Source: Bordetella parapertussis
GTDB taxonomy: Bacteria; Pseudomonadota; Gammaproteobacteria; Burkholderiales; Burkholderiaceae
DNA length: 6,650 bases
Reading direction: 5' to 3'
Assembly: GCA_945901665.1 (NCBI GenBank)
Contig: CAMDLJ010000151.1
Span: 1-6,650 of the forward strand
Both the position numbers and the translations under genes were made by a program. The notes beneath the pieces were generated by a model, which was given only the letters and a program-made list of their open reading frames with translations, was not told where the DNA came from and did not search any database. This document shows positions 1-6,066 of this stretch, piece by piece; within the stretch, counting starts at the first letter, position 1; every line of letters starts with the position of its first letter.

Positions 1-287
1 GTCCGGACTGCACAGGACGGCGCAGGAGGTAACACCTCTCCACCGCGAGGTGAGGATCAGAGCAACAGAGACGAGCCGATTAAGTTCGGGTGAAACGGGC
101 AATCTCTGCGCGCAGCAACACCAAGTAGGCCCATCGGGCGCCGCAAGGCGCCCACCCGTGGTTCCGCGGGCCGAGTGGGCGGGTAGGTGGCACCGAGCCG
201 GGTGGGCGACCCCCGGCCCAGATCAATGGCGGTCACGCTTTGGGCAACCAAAGCGCACAGAATCCGGCGTATCGGCAGACTTCACAC
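1..287 (+). ncRNA. rnpB: RNase P RNA (bacterial type A), 5' end cut by window
   Basis: Catalytic RNA of ribonuclease P, which removes the 5' leader from precursor tRNAs in the cytoplasm together with the RnpA protein. Conserved blocks appear in the right order: GTCCGGACTGCACAGGACGG at the left edge (end of the P4 5' strand onward), GCAACAGAGA at 62-71 (J11/12 region), GGTGAAACGGG near 90, CACCAAGTAGG near 119-129, GGGTAGG at 181-187 whose GGT should pair with the tRNA CCA end, CAGATCAATGGCGGTCAC near 219-236, and AGAATCCGGCGTATCGG at 259-275 (3' conserved block). A perfect 7-bp hairpin with a GCAA tetraloop (136-153) sits where the P16/P17 arm is expected. Roughly the first 55-70 nucleotides, including the first half of P4 and the 5' strand of P1, lie outside the window. 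The mature 3' end is inferred at the TTCACAC before a T run (288-293). The two short reading frames within it are incidental. Confidence 0.95.
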
Positions 288-307
288 TTTTTTAAGACGC
301 TGTACCC

Positions 308-333
308 AGGTCACCTGAGTCGATTGACTTTTT
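308..333 (+). terminator. Possible weak rho-independent terminator of rnpB
   Basis: AGGTCA (308-313) can pair with TGACTT (325-330), giving six pairs including one G-U, and is followed by T to 333. An alternative is AGTC/GACT with a GATT loop (318-329) followed by TTTTT. It lies about 40 bases past the inferred rnpB 3' end, a sensible place for a terminator. It overlaps the last codons and stop of the convergent toxin gene. The stem is short and AT-rich, so this is tentative; the T run at 288-293 has no local hairpin before it. Confidence 0.3.
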
Positions 334-754
334 GGGCATGGGGGCCCAGCAACTCCATGTGCGAAGCGCGCGAGGCAGCCGCATAAGCCGTCCGAGTCAC
401 TTCTTTTTGAAATGCAATCGGTGCGATGGCCACGATGCCGTGGTTGGGTTTAGACAGATGGGGAAACCAGTCCTCGGTCAAAGGCAGCAGCGCAAGCCTT
501 CGCGCATCCAGCACGAACGGCTTTTGCCCCAGGGCCTTGGCTTGTGGTGCATCGACCAGCATCACACCCGTTGGCGTTGGCACGGATGGGTCCCATGTGA
601 CCGATGTGGTGTAGATCGTTAAAAGCCTGTTGACTGTCACGTCTTGCACATAGGCCAAATGTAAATGGTCTGCAGGCCCTGCAAGATGGGGTTGCTCTCG
701 CAGGGGAAATCGGCACCAAATGAATGACCCAGCCGGTATGACGGCTGTATTCAC
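311..754 (-). CDS. PemK/MazF-like type II toxin candidate
   Basis: A 147-residue protein starting with GTG at 754, where the start overlaps the antitoxin stop (GTGA). The N-terminus AGSFIWCRFPLREQP (residues 8-22) resembles the GDIVWCRFP-type opening of PemK/MazF-related endoribonucleases. IYTTS (47-51) falls where these proteins have a VAYGTSQ-like strand, and FVLDARRLALLPLTEDWF (80-97) matches the FxLxRxxxLPxxxxWF block of the family. Known PemK/MazF toxins cut mRNA and are neutralised by the partner antitoxin. Oddity: the usual P-K-x-R-P segment after the first loop reads GPADHLHLA here (26-34), so the arginine often needed for activity is not evident. It may therefore be a divergent or inactive member. 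Position downstream of a ribbon-helix-helix gene supports a toxin role. No strong ribosome-binding site is seen, so translation is probably coupled to the antitoxin. Family assignment is by motif resemblance only. Confidence 0.62.
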   Translation of the reverse strand: MNTAVIPAGSFIWCRFPLREQPHLAGPADHLHLAYVQDVTVNRLLTIYTTSVTWDPSVPTPTGVMLVDAPQAKALGQKPFVLDARRLALLPLTEDWFPHLSKPNHGIVAIAPIAFQKEVTRTAYAAASRASHMELLGPHAQKVNRLR

Positions 755-1041
755 TCAGCCCAGCCGCTGATCAAGTCCAAATAGGCTTGGCGCTGGGCCA
801 ATTCTTGGGGGCTATCGCCCTCGCGCTGCATGGTGAGCAAACGTTGGGTGGAGGGTTCTGGCGCGAACACCGTCAACGATGTATCTGTGGTGTTGCTTGC
901 GGGTCTTGCGGATTGGGGCCGAACGTCTCTCAAAATCAATGTTTCGATGTAATTGGTCAAGGTTCTGTTTTCCAAAACCGCGCAAGCCTTGGCTTGGTTC
1001 AACAAGTCTTGATCGATTCTGATGGTCATGGATTGGCGCAT
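751..1041 (-). CDS. Ribbon-helix-helix (Arc/CopG-type) antitoxin-like protein
   Basis: A 96-residue protein. The reading frame is open up to 1161, but the ATG at 1041 is chosen because GGGGAA lies four bases before it and because the promoter at 1066-1094 falls inside the longer version. Residues 4-10 (SMTIRID) form the expected DNA-contacting beta strand. QDLLNQAKACAVLENRTLTNY then gives helix A, a turn and the start of helix B, and IETLILRD completes a short ribbon-helix-helix domain by about residue 39. The remaining 57 residues (Pro/Ser/Thr-rich, then Gln/Glu-rich ending SGWAE) would be the flexible part that binds the toxin. Such proteins bind their own promoter as dimers, so autoregulation of this two-gene unit is inferred. 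It overlaps the downstream toxin gene by four bases. It could also be a stand-alone regulator, but the overlap argues for an antitoxin. Confidence 0.75.
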   Translation of the reverse strand: MRQSMTIRIDQDLLNQAKACAVLENRTLTNYIETLILRDVRPQSARPASNTTDTSLTVFAPEPSTQRLLTMQREGDSPQELAQRQAYLDLISGWAE

Positions 1042-1065
1042 GCGATTCCCCGTTTGCGAACGATG

Positions 1066-1094
1066 AATGTAATGCTGCTGGCTTGCACCGTCAA
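1066..1094 (-). promoter_or_regulatory. Sigma-70 promoter of the antitoxin-toxin unit
   Basis: On the minus strand, TTGACG (-35, 1089-1094) and TACATT (-10, 1066-1071) are separated by exactly 17 bases, close to the sigma-70 optimum. Transcription would start near 1058-1060, giving a leader of under 20 bases before the ATG at 1041, which still contains the GGGGAA ribosome-binding site (1046-1051). This gives the module expression independent of the upstream transporter operon. No clear operator palindrome was recognised nearby. Confidence 0.65.
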
Positions 1095-1160
1095 TACATT
1101 CGGCGGTTTTCACCATGACCCTGACTTCTGCGTGTGATGCGGGTGCGCGTCCTGGTTGCA

Positions 1161-1175
1161 TCCTCCACGCGAGGA
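1161..1175 (-). other. Small hairpin just after permease 2 stop codon
   Basis: TCCTC and GAGGA form a perfect 5-bp stem around a 5-base loop, starting one base after the stop codon of permease 2. There is no T run after it, so it is not a standard rho-independent terminator. It may protect the 3' end of the operon message or may be chance. The rest of the 1042-1176 gap holds only the promoter described separately. Confidence 0.25.
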
Positions 1176-1176
1176 C

Positions 1177-1923
1177 TCACTTGGCCGCAAAGCGCCTCGC
1201 CAGTGGGTCAATCAGCAGTTTTTCGCCGGCATAAAAAAGCAGCACGATGGCCAGGCAGGCGGCCACCACGGTGGTGATGTCGGCCGAACCTTGGGCGCGC
1301 AGCATCAAAAACCCCAGGCCCGAGGTCGAGCCCATCAACTCGGCCACCAACGCGATCTTCCAGGCCACGCCATAGGCGATGCGCAGGGCACCCATCACAT
1401 ACGGCAGCATCAGCGGCAGCCCCACTTGCAGCACCAAGCGCCTGCGCGACCGGGTGAAGCTGGTGGCCATCTCCAGCATATCGCGGTCCATCTGGCGCAA
1501 ACCCTCGCCAATGCTGATGAGGCAAAACGGAATCAAGATGGCCAGTTGTACAAACACAATGGCAAAGTGCCCGGGCGGGAACCAGATGGCCGCCAAGATG
1601 GCCCAGCCGATCGATGGGAAGGCGTTGAAAAACGGTTGCAGCACGCCGCTGACGATGCCGTCCAAACTGGGCCAGGCCCGCGCCAAAAGCGCCAAGGCCG
1701 CGCCGCACACCAAGGCCAACACCACCGCCAACAAGATGCGCAAGGTCGATGCCAGGGTGTGGCCCAAAAACTGCGGGTCGGTGAACAACGCCACCAAGCG
1801 CAACGCCACCGCTTGCGGGCCGGGCAGCACATATTCGGGCAGGGTTTGGGCCCACAGGTACCAAGCCAGCAAGGCCAGCAGCACCACGCCATTGGCCAAG
1901 GTGTTGGAAAAGCGGGCTTTCAT
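1177..1923 (-). CDS. ABC transporter permease 2 (NitT/TauT, SsuC-like)
   Basis: A 248-residue inner-membrane protein of the binding-protein-dependent transport permease family. Start ATG at 1923 overlaps the stop of permease 1 (ATGA); an in-frame upstream ATG at 1950 would give nine extra residues but a longer overlap. Hydrophobic segments lie near residues 11-25, 57-80, 104-115, 119-137, 169-188 and 216-231. The cytoplasmic EAA loop that docks on the ATPase is seen as EGLRQMDRDMLEMATSF (140-156) followed by GLP (168-170) and the family-typical LRIAYGVAWKIALVAELMG (180-198). GPQAV near 35-39 is also usual for SsuC/TauC relatives. It is clearly a relative of permease 1, sharing the same layout and the GVAWK...AEL block, but diverged throughout. 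It is the last gene of the operon and probably pairs with permease 1 in one transporter. Confidence 0.9.
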   Translation of the reverse strand: MKARFSNTLANGVVLLALLAWYLWAQTLPEYVLPGPQAVALRLVALFTDPQFLGHTLASTLRILLAVVLALVCGAALALLARAWPSLDGIVSGVLQPFFNAFPSIGWAILAAIWFPPGHFAIVFVQLAILIPFCLISIGEGLRQMDRDMLEMATSFTRSRRRLVLQVGLPLMLPYVMGALRIAYGVAWKIALVAELMGSTSGLGFLMLRAQGSADITTVVAACLAIVLLFYAGEKLLIDPLARRFAAK

Positions 1924-2723
1924 GCGGCCACCCCAAATTGGCGGGTGCAATATCTTTCGAGCGGCAAAAACACCCAGCGGTCGGCCAAGCTGACAAAGCC
2001 AATGATGAGCAAGATGACGGCAAACAAAATCGCCGTGTCATAGTCTTGCCGCGCCACATTGATGAGGTAACCCAAACCTTGGCCGCCGCCAAACAACTCG
2101 GCGGTGAGGGTCACCTTCCAGGCCACGCCGAACATGATGCGTAAGGTCACGGCGGCAAACGGCACCAGCGCCGGCAAGGTGAGCAGCCGCCAGTGGCGCA
2201 GCGGGGCGCGGCCAAAGCTGCGGCCCATCTCGAGCAGCTCTTTGTCCAGGGCCAGCAAGCCCTCGCGCAGGTTGACCAGGGCAAACGGCAGCAGCACCGC
2301 CACGATGGTGAACACCACCGTGGTGCTGGACACGCCAAACCAAATCACCGCCAGCAAGGTCCAGCCAATGCCCGAAAAAGCACTCAAAAACGGGCTCAGG
2401 CGGCGGTGGATCAAGGCCGCGCTCCAACCCCAGGCATGGGCGGTGAAGGCCATCGCCGCGCCCAACACAAACGAGATGGCGATGGCCGAGCCAATGTGCA
2501 GGAGCGTCACCGCCAGATGACCCAGGCGCTGTGGGTTGGTGGCAAACGATGCCATGGCCCGCGCCACCTCGGCCGGTGGCGGCAAGATGTAAACCGGCAC
2601 ATGGCCCTTCGACGCCCACCAAGCCAGGGCCAATACCGCCACAAAGCCCCAGGCCCACAGGCGCTGACGGGTTTGCAGCGTCAACCCCGAGGGGGCTGAA
2701 ACATGAACAGCGCCGACGCTCAC
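1920..2723 (-). CDS. ABC transporter permease 1 (NitT/TauT, SsuC-like)
   Basis: A 267-residue integral membrane protein from the GTG at 2723, chosen because it overlaps the upstream stop as GTGA. Another GTG at 2744 would add seven residues and overlap by 25 bases; neither has a clear ribosome-binding site. Hydrophobic stretches lie near residues 22-36, 73-95, 118-130, 135-150, 184-197 and 231-247. VYILPPPAEV (44-53) is the usual periplasmic entry motif of SsuC/TauC-type permeases. The EAA loop EGLLALDKELLEMGRSFG (154-171), TLPAL (182-186) and LRIMFGVAWKVTLTAEL (194-210) are the ATPase-docking region and following helix. It imports the ligand delivered by the neighbouring binding protein. Most SsuC/TauC-type operons carry one permease gene; here a second, related permease follows directly. 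Confidence 0.9.
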   Translation of the reverse strand: MSVGAVHVSAPSGLTLQTRQRLWAWGFVAVLALAWWASKGHVPVYILPPPAEVARAMASFATNPQRLGHLAVTLLHIGSAIAISFVLGAAMAFTAHAWGWSAALIHRRLSPFLSAFSGIGWTLLAVIWFGVSSTTVVFTIVAVLLPFALVNLREGLLALDKELLEMGRSFGRAPLRHWRLLTLPALVPFAAVTLRIMFGVAWKVTLTAELFGGGQGLGYLINVARQDYDTAILFAVILLIIGFVSLADRWVFLPLERYCTRQFGVAA

Positions 2724-3706
2724 GCGCGCAGTGTTTTGTCCCACACCAAAGAGCGCAGGTCGGGCACGTTGGCGATCATGCCCATGTCCTTGCCGATTTG
2801 CCAGGCTTGGCTCACGGCCTTGAATTGCGCATCGCCAAAAATACCGGGCACGTTGGTGGTCTTGTCAAACCACCAGTCAAAAAACTTGCGCTCGATGTTG
2901 GCCTGCTTGGCCATGGCCCCAAACACCTCTTCGCGGTTGCTCAAGGCATAGGCACTGGAGGCCTTGAACATGCGGTTGAATTCGGCAAAGGCCTCGGGCC
3001 GCGCCGCCAAGCGCTCGGGATAAGACACATTGATGGCCGACACCAAGGGTCCGTAGTACTCGTTGAGGATTTGCCCGGTTTCGCAGATGTTGACAAAGTC
3101 ACCGCTTTGCATGGCGCGCCAGGCTTGGCTGTGGATCAAGCTGGCCGCATCGGCTTGACCGGTGGCCAGGGCTGCGGGCAGGTTGGGGGCTTGCACCTCG
3201 ACTTGGCGCACATCGCCACCTTCGAGTGCCATGTTCAAGCCAAACTTGCGTCGCATGGCTTCGCGCACAAACATATAACCGGTGGAGCGCAGCCCGTACG
3301 AGGCCAAAGTTTTGCCCTTGAGGGCGGCCACGCTTTTGATCGGGCTGTCTTTTTTGACCCAAACGCCACCGCCTTCGCCCACCGGCGAGGCATGCAGCGC
3401 CGCTGACAAGATGCGCAAATCCAAGCCGCGTGCGGCCGCTGCGGGCACGCCAATCACGGCGGTCATCACCACGTCAAACTGTTTGGTCGAGGTGGCTTGC
3501 AGCAATTGGGGAATCAAAAGGCCCGACACTTCCAAGTCGATCAGGTCGGACTTGACCTTGCCGTTTTTAATCGCCCAGACCACCGCATCGAATGCCGGGT
3601 CGAGCAAATAGGCGTAAGTGATTTTGGTGCGCGTTTGTGAGCGCGACAAACCATGGGTCAAAAAAGCAGGGGCCGAAGCGGCGGCCAAAAAGTGGCGTCT
3701 TTTCAT
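2720..3706 (-). CDS. ABC transporter substrate-binding protein (SsuA/TauA/NMT1-like), Tat-type signal
   Basis: A 328-residue periplasmic binding protein. The N-terminus MKRRHFLAAASAPAFL has a twin-arginine RRxFL motif and hydrophobic core, so export by the Tat route is likely, with cleavage near residues 20-25. After it, KITYAYLLDPAFDAVVWAIKNG (28-49), the QLLQA...FDVVMTAVIG segment (67-86), SPIKSVAALKGKTLASYG (121-138) and the ALATGQADAA segment match the two-lobe fold of NMT1/THI5- and SsuA-like binding proteins, which recognise nitrate, sulfonates, taurine, pyrimidine thiamine precursors or aromatic acids. The ligand cannot be read from sequence. ATG at 3706 overlaps the ATPase stop (ATGA), and GGAG lies about 11 bases upstream. 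Family and length are normal. It delivers substrate to permeases 1 and 2. Confidence 0.9.
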   Translation of the reverse strand: MKRRHFLAAASAPAFLTHGLSRSQTRTKITYAYLLDPAFDAVVWAIKNGKVKSDLIDLEVSGLLIPQLLQATSTKQFDVVMTAVIGVPAAAARGLDLRILSAALHASPVGEGGGVWVKKDSPIKSVAALKGKTLASYGLRSTGYMFVREAMRRKFGLNMALEGGDVRQVEVQAPNLPAALATGQADAASLIHSQAWRAMQSGDFVNICETGQILNEYYGPLVSAINVSYPERLAARPEAFAEFNRMFKASSAYALSNREEVFGAMAKQANIERKFFDWWFDKTTNVPGIFGDAQFKAVSQAWQIGKDMGMIANVPDLRSLVWDKTLRA

Positions 3707-4485
3707 GGTGCGGTGGTCTCCGTTGAGGGGTCAAAGCCAAGGGTGTGAAACAGTTGCTCCAAGCGCTGGCGCAGCGCTTGCAGGGCGGGGTCTTGGTGCA
3801 GGTGGCGTGGGCGCGGTGCATCCACCACGATGCTCTCAAGCACGCGGGTGGGTTTGTTGGACAGCAACACAATGCGGTCGGCCAGCCAAATGGCCTCTTC
3901 GATGTCGTGGGTGACAAACACCACGGTGCGCTGGGTTTCTTGCCAAATGCGCACGATTTCTTGGCGCAGGCGCAATCGGGTGTTGGGGTCCAGGGCTGAG
4001 AAAGGCTCGTCCATCAACACGATCGAGGGGTCGACCGCCAAGGCGCGGGCAATGGCCACGCGCTGGCGCTCGCCGCCCGACAGCATGGACGGAAATTTGT
4101 GCGCCGAAGTGCCCAGCCCCACCAGGTCGAGCAAGGCCTGGGCCTTGGCGCTGTGCTGCCGGGCCGCCGCGCGCCCCGAGCGCAATTCGACCCCGAGCAG
4201 CACGTTGTCCAGCACGTTGCGCCAAGGGGCCAAGCGCGGCGACTGAAACACAAACGCCACCTGTTCCCAGGCCTGGCTGGGCGGCAAGCCCGCCACCTCG
4301 ACGCGGCCGCCGTTGGCTTGCAGCAAGTCGCCCATCAGGCGCAGGCTGGTGGACTTGCCGCAACCCGAGGGACCGAGCAAACAGACAAATTCGCCTTGGC
4401 GCACCTCAAAGCTCAGGTCCTCAAAAATGGTTTCGCTGCCAAAGCGCAGTTGCACATGGTCCAAGCGAACAGCAGTGTTGTTCAT
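3703..4485 (-). CDS. ABC transporter ATP-binding protein (SsuB/TauB-like)
   Basis: A 260-residue cytoplasmic ATPase that powers the importer. All nucleotide-binding motifs are intact: Walker A GPSGCGKST (38-46), Q-loop Gln81 in VFQSPRLAPW, signature LSGGERQR (135-142), Walker B IVLMDEP (155-161) with catalytic Glu160, D-loop SALD (163-166) and switch His193 in VTHDIEEA. The FQSPRLAPWRNVLDNV stretch and the HDIEEAIWLADRI block are typical of the nitrate/sulfonate/taurine subfamily. The C-terminal tail is short, with no extra regulatory domain. ATG at 4485 lies three bases after the esterase stop, so translation is likely coupled to the esterase. The gene also overlaps the binding-protein gene by four bases. 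One ATPase gene serves two permeases, so a homodimer of this protein is expected under a permease heterodimer. Confidence 0.95.
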   Translation of the reverse strand: MNNTAVRLDHVQLRFGSETIFEDLSFEVRQGEFVCLLGPSGCGKSTSLRLMGDLLQANGGRVEVAGLPPSQAWEQVAFVFQSPRLAPWRNVLDNVLLGVELRSGRAAARQHSAKAQALLDLVGLGTSAHKFPSMLSGGERQRVAIARALAVDPSIVLMDEPFSALDPNTRLRLRQEIVRIWQETQRTVVFVTHDIEEAIWLADRIVLLSNKPTRVLESIVVDAPRPRHLHQDPALQALRQRLEQLFHTLGFDPSTETTAP

Positions 4486-4488
4486 GGG

Positions 4489-5967
4489 TCAGGGCCAATA
4501 CTTCCAGCGTTGGCGCCCGGCCGGGTCGTTGTGAACGCTGGACGGGTGGTCGATGAGCAGGGTTTGCCCATCAGACCCATGGCGCGGCCAGTGCGGCAGG
4601 CCTGTGTGGTTGGGGTCACCATGGCGGGCAAAGGCCGCCCAGGTGTTGCGCACGGTGGCGGCCAATGCGGCTTTTTCGCTGGCGTCGGCGCCTTCGAGCA
4701 TGGGCGCATGCCAGTGCGCCAAGGTGTCGAACATGAAGGGCAGCTCGATGCAGTGGCAGCCCCCAAAGCGGTTGCCTGGCGCTGTCCAGTCAAAGCGGTA
4801 CACCCAAGCACCGCGCCCAGTGGCGTGCAGTCGCTCGGCAAATTGATAGACGCCGCTGCCAAAGGATGCGTCACCCAGCATGCAGCCCAAAACCTGGGCT
4901 GCGTGGTCGCTGCCGGCGCGCTGCTGGTACTCGGCAATGGCCTCGTCAGCGGCGGCGCCAAATTTGGTGGCAAACACAGAGCGCACTTGCTCTGGCGTGG
5001 CGTTTTGGATGGCTTCGTCATTACCAAAAAACGCCGCCATTTCGTGGCGGGTATAGCCCACCATCACGTCTTTGTCAGCGGCACCAGCGGTGGCCGCAGC
5101 AATGGTCTCGTCGCCCAGCCATTGGTGGTCGATCACCGGGATGAAGGGCGGCGTGGTGTTGGCAAATGCGGCCAATTCGCGCGCGGCTTTCACCTGGGCT
5201 TGGCCGATGTCTTGCACCGAGGCGTCGCGCCATTGCGCGGCATCGGTGATGCCCAGGTGTTTTTGCACCGACAGCGCAATCCGCTCAGCCTGCGGCATGT
5301 CGCGCAAGGTGCGGCCAAACGGGGCGCTTTGGATCACGCAGCGGCGAAAGTGCTGGCGCACTTGGGGCATGGCCAGCATGGCCAAGATGGACAGGCCGCC
5401 AGCCGATTGGCCCGCCACCGTGATGTTGTCGGGGTCGCCTCCAAAGGCGGCGATTTCGCGCGCCACCCATTCCAGCGCGGCGCATTGGTCCATCAGCCCC
5501 AAGTTGGGCGGGCTCACGCCGGGCAAGTGCATGAAGCCCAATGCCCCCAAGCGGTGGTTCACGCCCACCACCACCATGTCGTTGTGCTGCGCCATGGGCA
5601 CGCCGCTGTACCAGTCCAGCGAGCCCGCCCCGGTCCAAAATGCGCCGCCGTGCAACCACAGCAGGACCGGGCGGCGCGCGCCATCGGCGGCCGGGGTGGC
5701 GATGGTCAGGGTCAGGCAGTCTTCGCCTTGGGGTTCGTCAAAGTCGCCCATGGCTGCACGCAAGCGCGATGGCGGTTGGGGCGGAATGGGGCCGTTGTGG
5801 CTGGCGTCGCGCACGCCGCTCCAAGGCGTCAGCGGTGTGGGCGGTGCAAAGCGCAAGGCGCCCACCGGGGCTTGGGCGTACGGCACGCCGCGAAACACAC
5901 ACACACCTTGTTCCACTGCGCCGGCCAAGCGGCCCAGCGAGGTGTTGGCTTGCGGGGCAGAAGTCAT
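4489..5967 (-). CDS. Type-B carboxylesterase (alpha/beta hydrolase)
   Basis: A 492-residue hydrolase of the carboxylesterase type-B family (pNB-esterase/cholinesterase-like), cleaving carboxylic esters or carbamates. GVCVFRGVPYAQAP (21-34) and EDCLTL (82-87) are the family's N-terminal signatures. HGGAF (106-110) forms the oxyanion hole, and GGDPDNITVAGQSAGG (176-191) is the nucleophile elbow with Ser188. Glu309 in GYTRHE is the probable acid, and His405 in GGCHCIELPFMF the probable catalytic histidine. The C-terminal NTWAAFARHGDPN is also typical. No signal peptide is seen, so it should act in the cytoplasm. The ATG at 5967 is preferred over one at 6006 because AAAGG sits seven bases upstream and family members begin just before the FRGVPYA strand. 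It is followed three bases later by the ABC ATPase, suggesting it processes what the transporter imports. Exact substrate unknown. Confidence 0.95.
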   Translation of the reverse strand: MTSAPQANTSLGRLAGAVEQGVCVFRGVPYAQAPVGALRFAPPTPLTPWSGVRDASHNGPIPPQPPSRLRAAMGDFDEPQGEDCLTLTIATPAADGARRPVLLWLHGGAFWTGAGSLDWYSGVPMAQHNDMVVVGVNHRLGALGFMHLPGVSPPNLGLMDQCAALEWVAREIAAFGGDPDNITVAGQSAGGLSILAMLAMPQVRQHFRRCVIQSAPFGRTLRDMPQAERIALSVQKHLGITDAAQWRDASVQDIGQAQVKAARELAAFANTTPPFIPVIDHQWLGDETIAAATAGAADKDVMVGYTRHEMAAFFGNDEAIQNATPEQVRSVFATKFGAAADEAIAEYQQRAGSDHAAQVLGCMLGDASFGSGVYQFAERLHATGRGAWVYRFDWTAPGNRFGGCHCIELPFMFDTLAHWHAPMLEGADASEKAALAATVRNTWAAFARHGDPNHTGLPHWPRHGSDGQTLLIDHPSSVHNDPAGRQRWKYWP

Positions 5968-5974
5968 GGGAAAA

Positions 5975-5979
5975 CCTTT
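5975..5979 (-). promoter_or_regulatory. Ribosome-binding site deciding the esterase start
   Basis: AAAGG on the minus strand, seven bases before the ATG at 5967. It supports that start over the in-frame ATG at 6006, whose AGGGG lies only two or three bases from it. Confidence 0.6.
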
Positions 5980-6028
5980 GAAGGGGGGGTCACGGCACAC
6001 CGCCATGGCCCCTGGGTCGGAAAAGGGT

Positions 6029-6038
6029 GTGAATTCAC
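6029..6038. promoter_or_regulatory. Palindrome GTGAATTCAC upstream of the esterase operon
   Basis: A perfect 10-base palindrome in the 99-base gap between the metallo-hydrolase stop (6067) and the esterase start (5967). Such symmetry in front of a catabolic-type operon could be an operator. The surrounding AT-rich stretch is the only promoter-like part of the gap: TTGTCG, then 17 bases later TTCACA on the minus strand, a weak -35/-10 pair. Both readings are inference. Confidence 0.3.
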
Positions 6039-6066
6039 TTTAACCCAAACCGACAAGGGCCTGCGA

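Noticed and set aside
136..153. Strong hairpin GGGCGCC-GCAA-GGCGCCC as a possible terminator
   Set aside because: It is an internal arm of RNase P RNA and has no T run after it.
50..295. Open frames on both strands inside the first 300 bases
   Set aside because: They fall within the RNase P RNA, whose conserved blocks explain the sequence fully.
1042..1161. Forty-residue N-terminal extension of the antitoxin
   Set aside because: The promoter and ribosome-binding site for the ATG at 1041 lie inside the extension, and the ribbon-helix-helix fold begins right after that ATG.
1156..2043. A 295-codon open frame on the + strand opposite the permeases
   Set aside because: Its product is dominated by Gln, His, Gly and Arg, which is the antisense reading of hydrophobic permease codons, and it spans the junction of two real genes.
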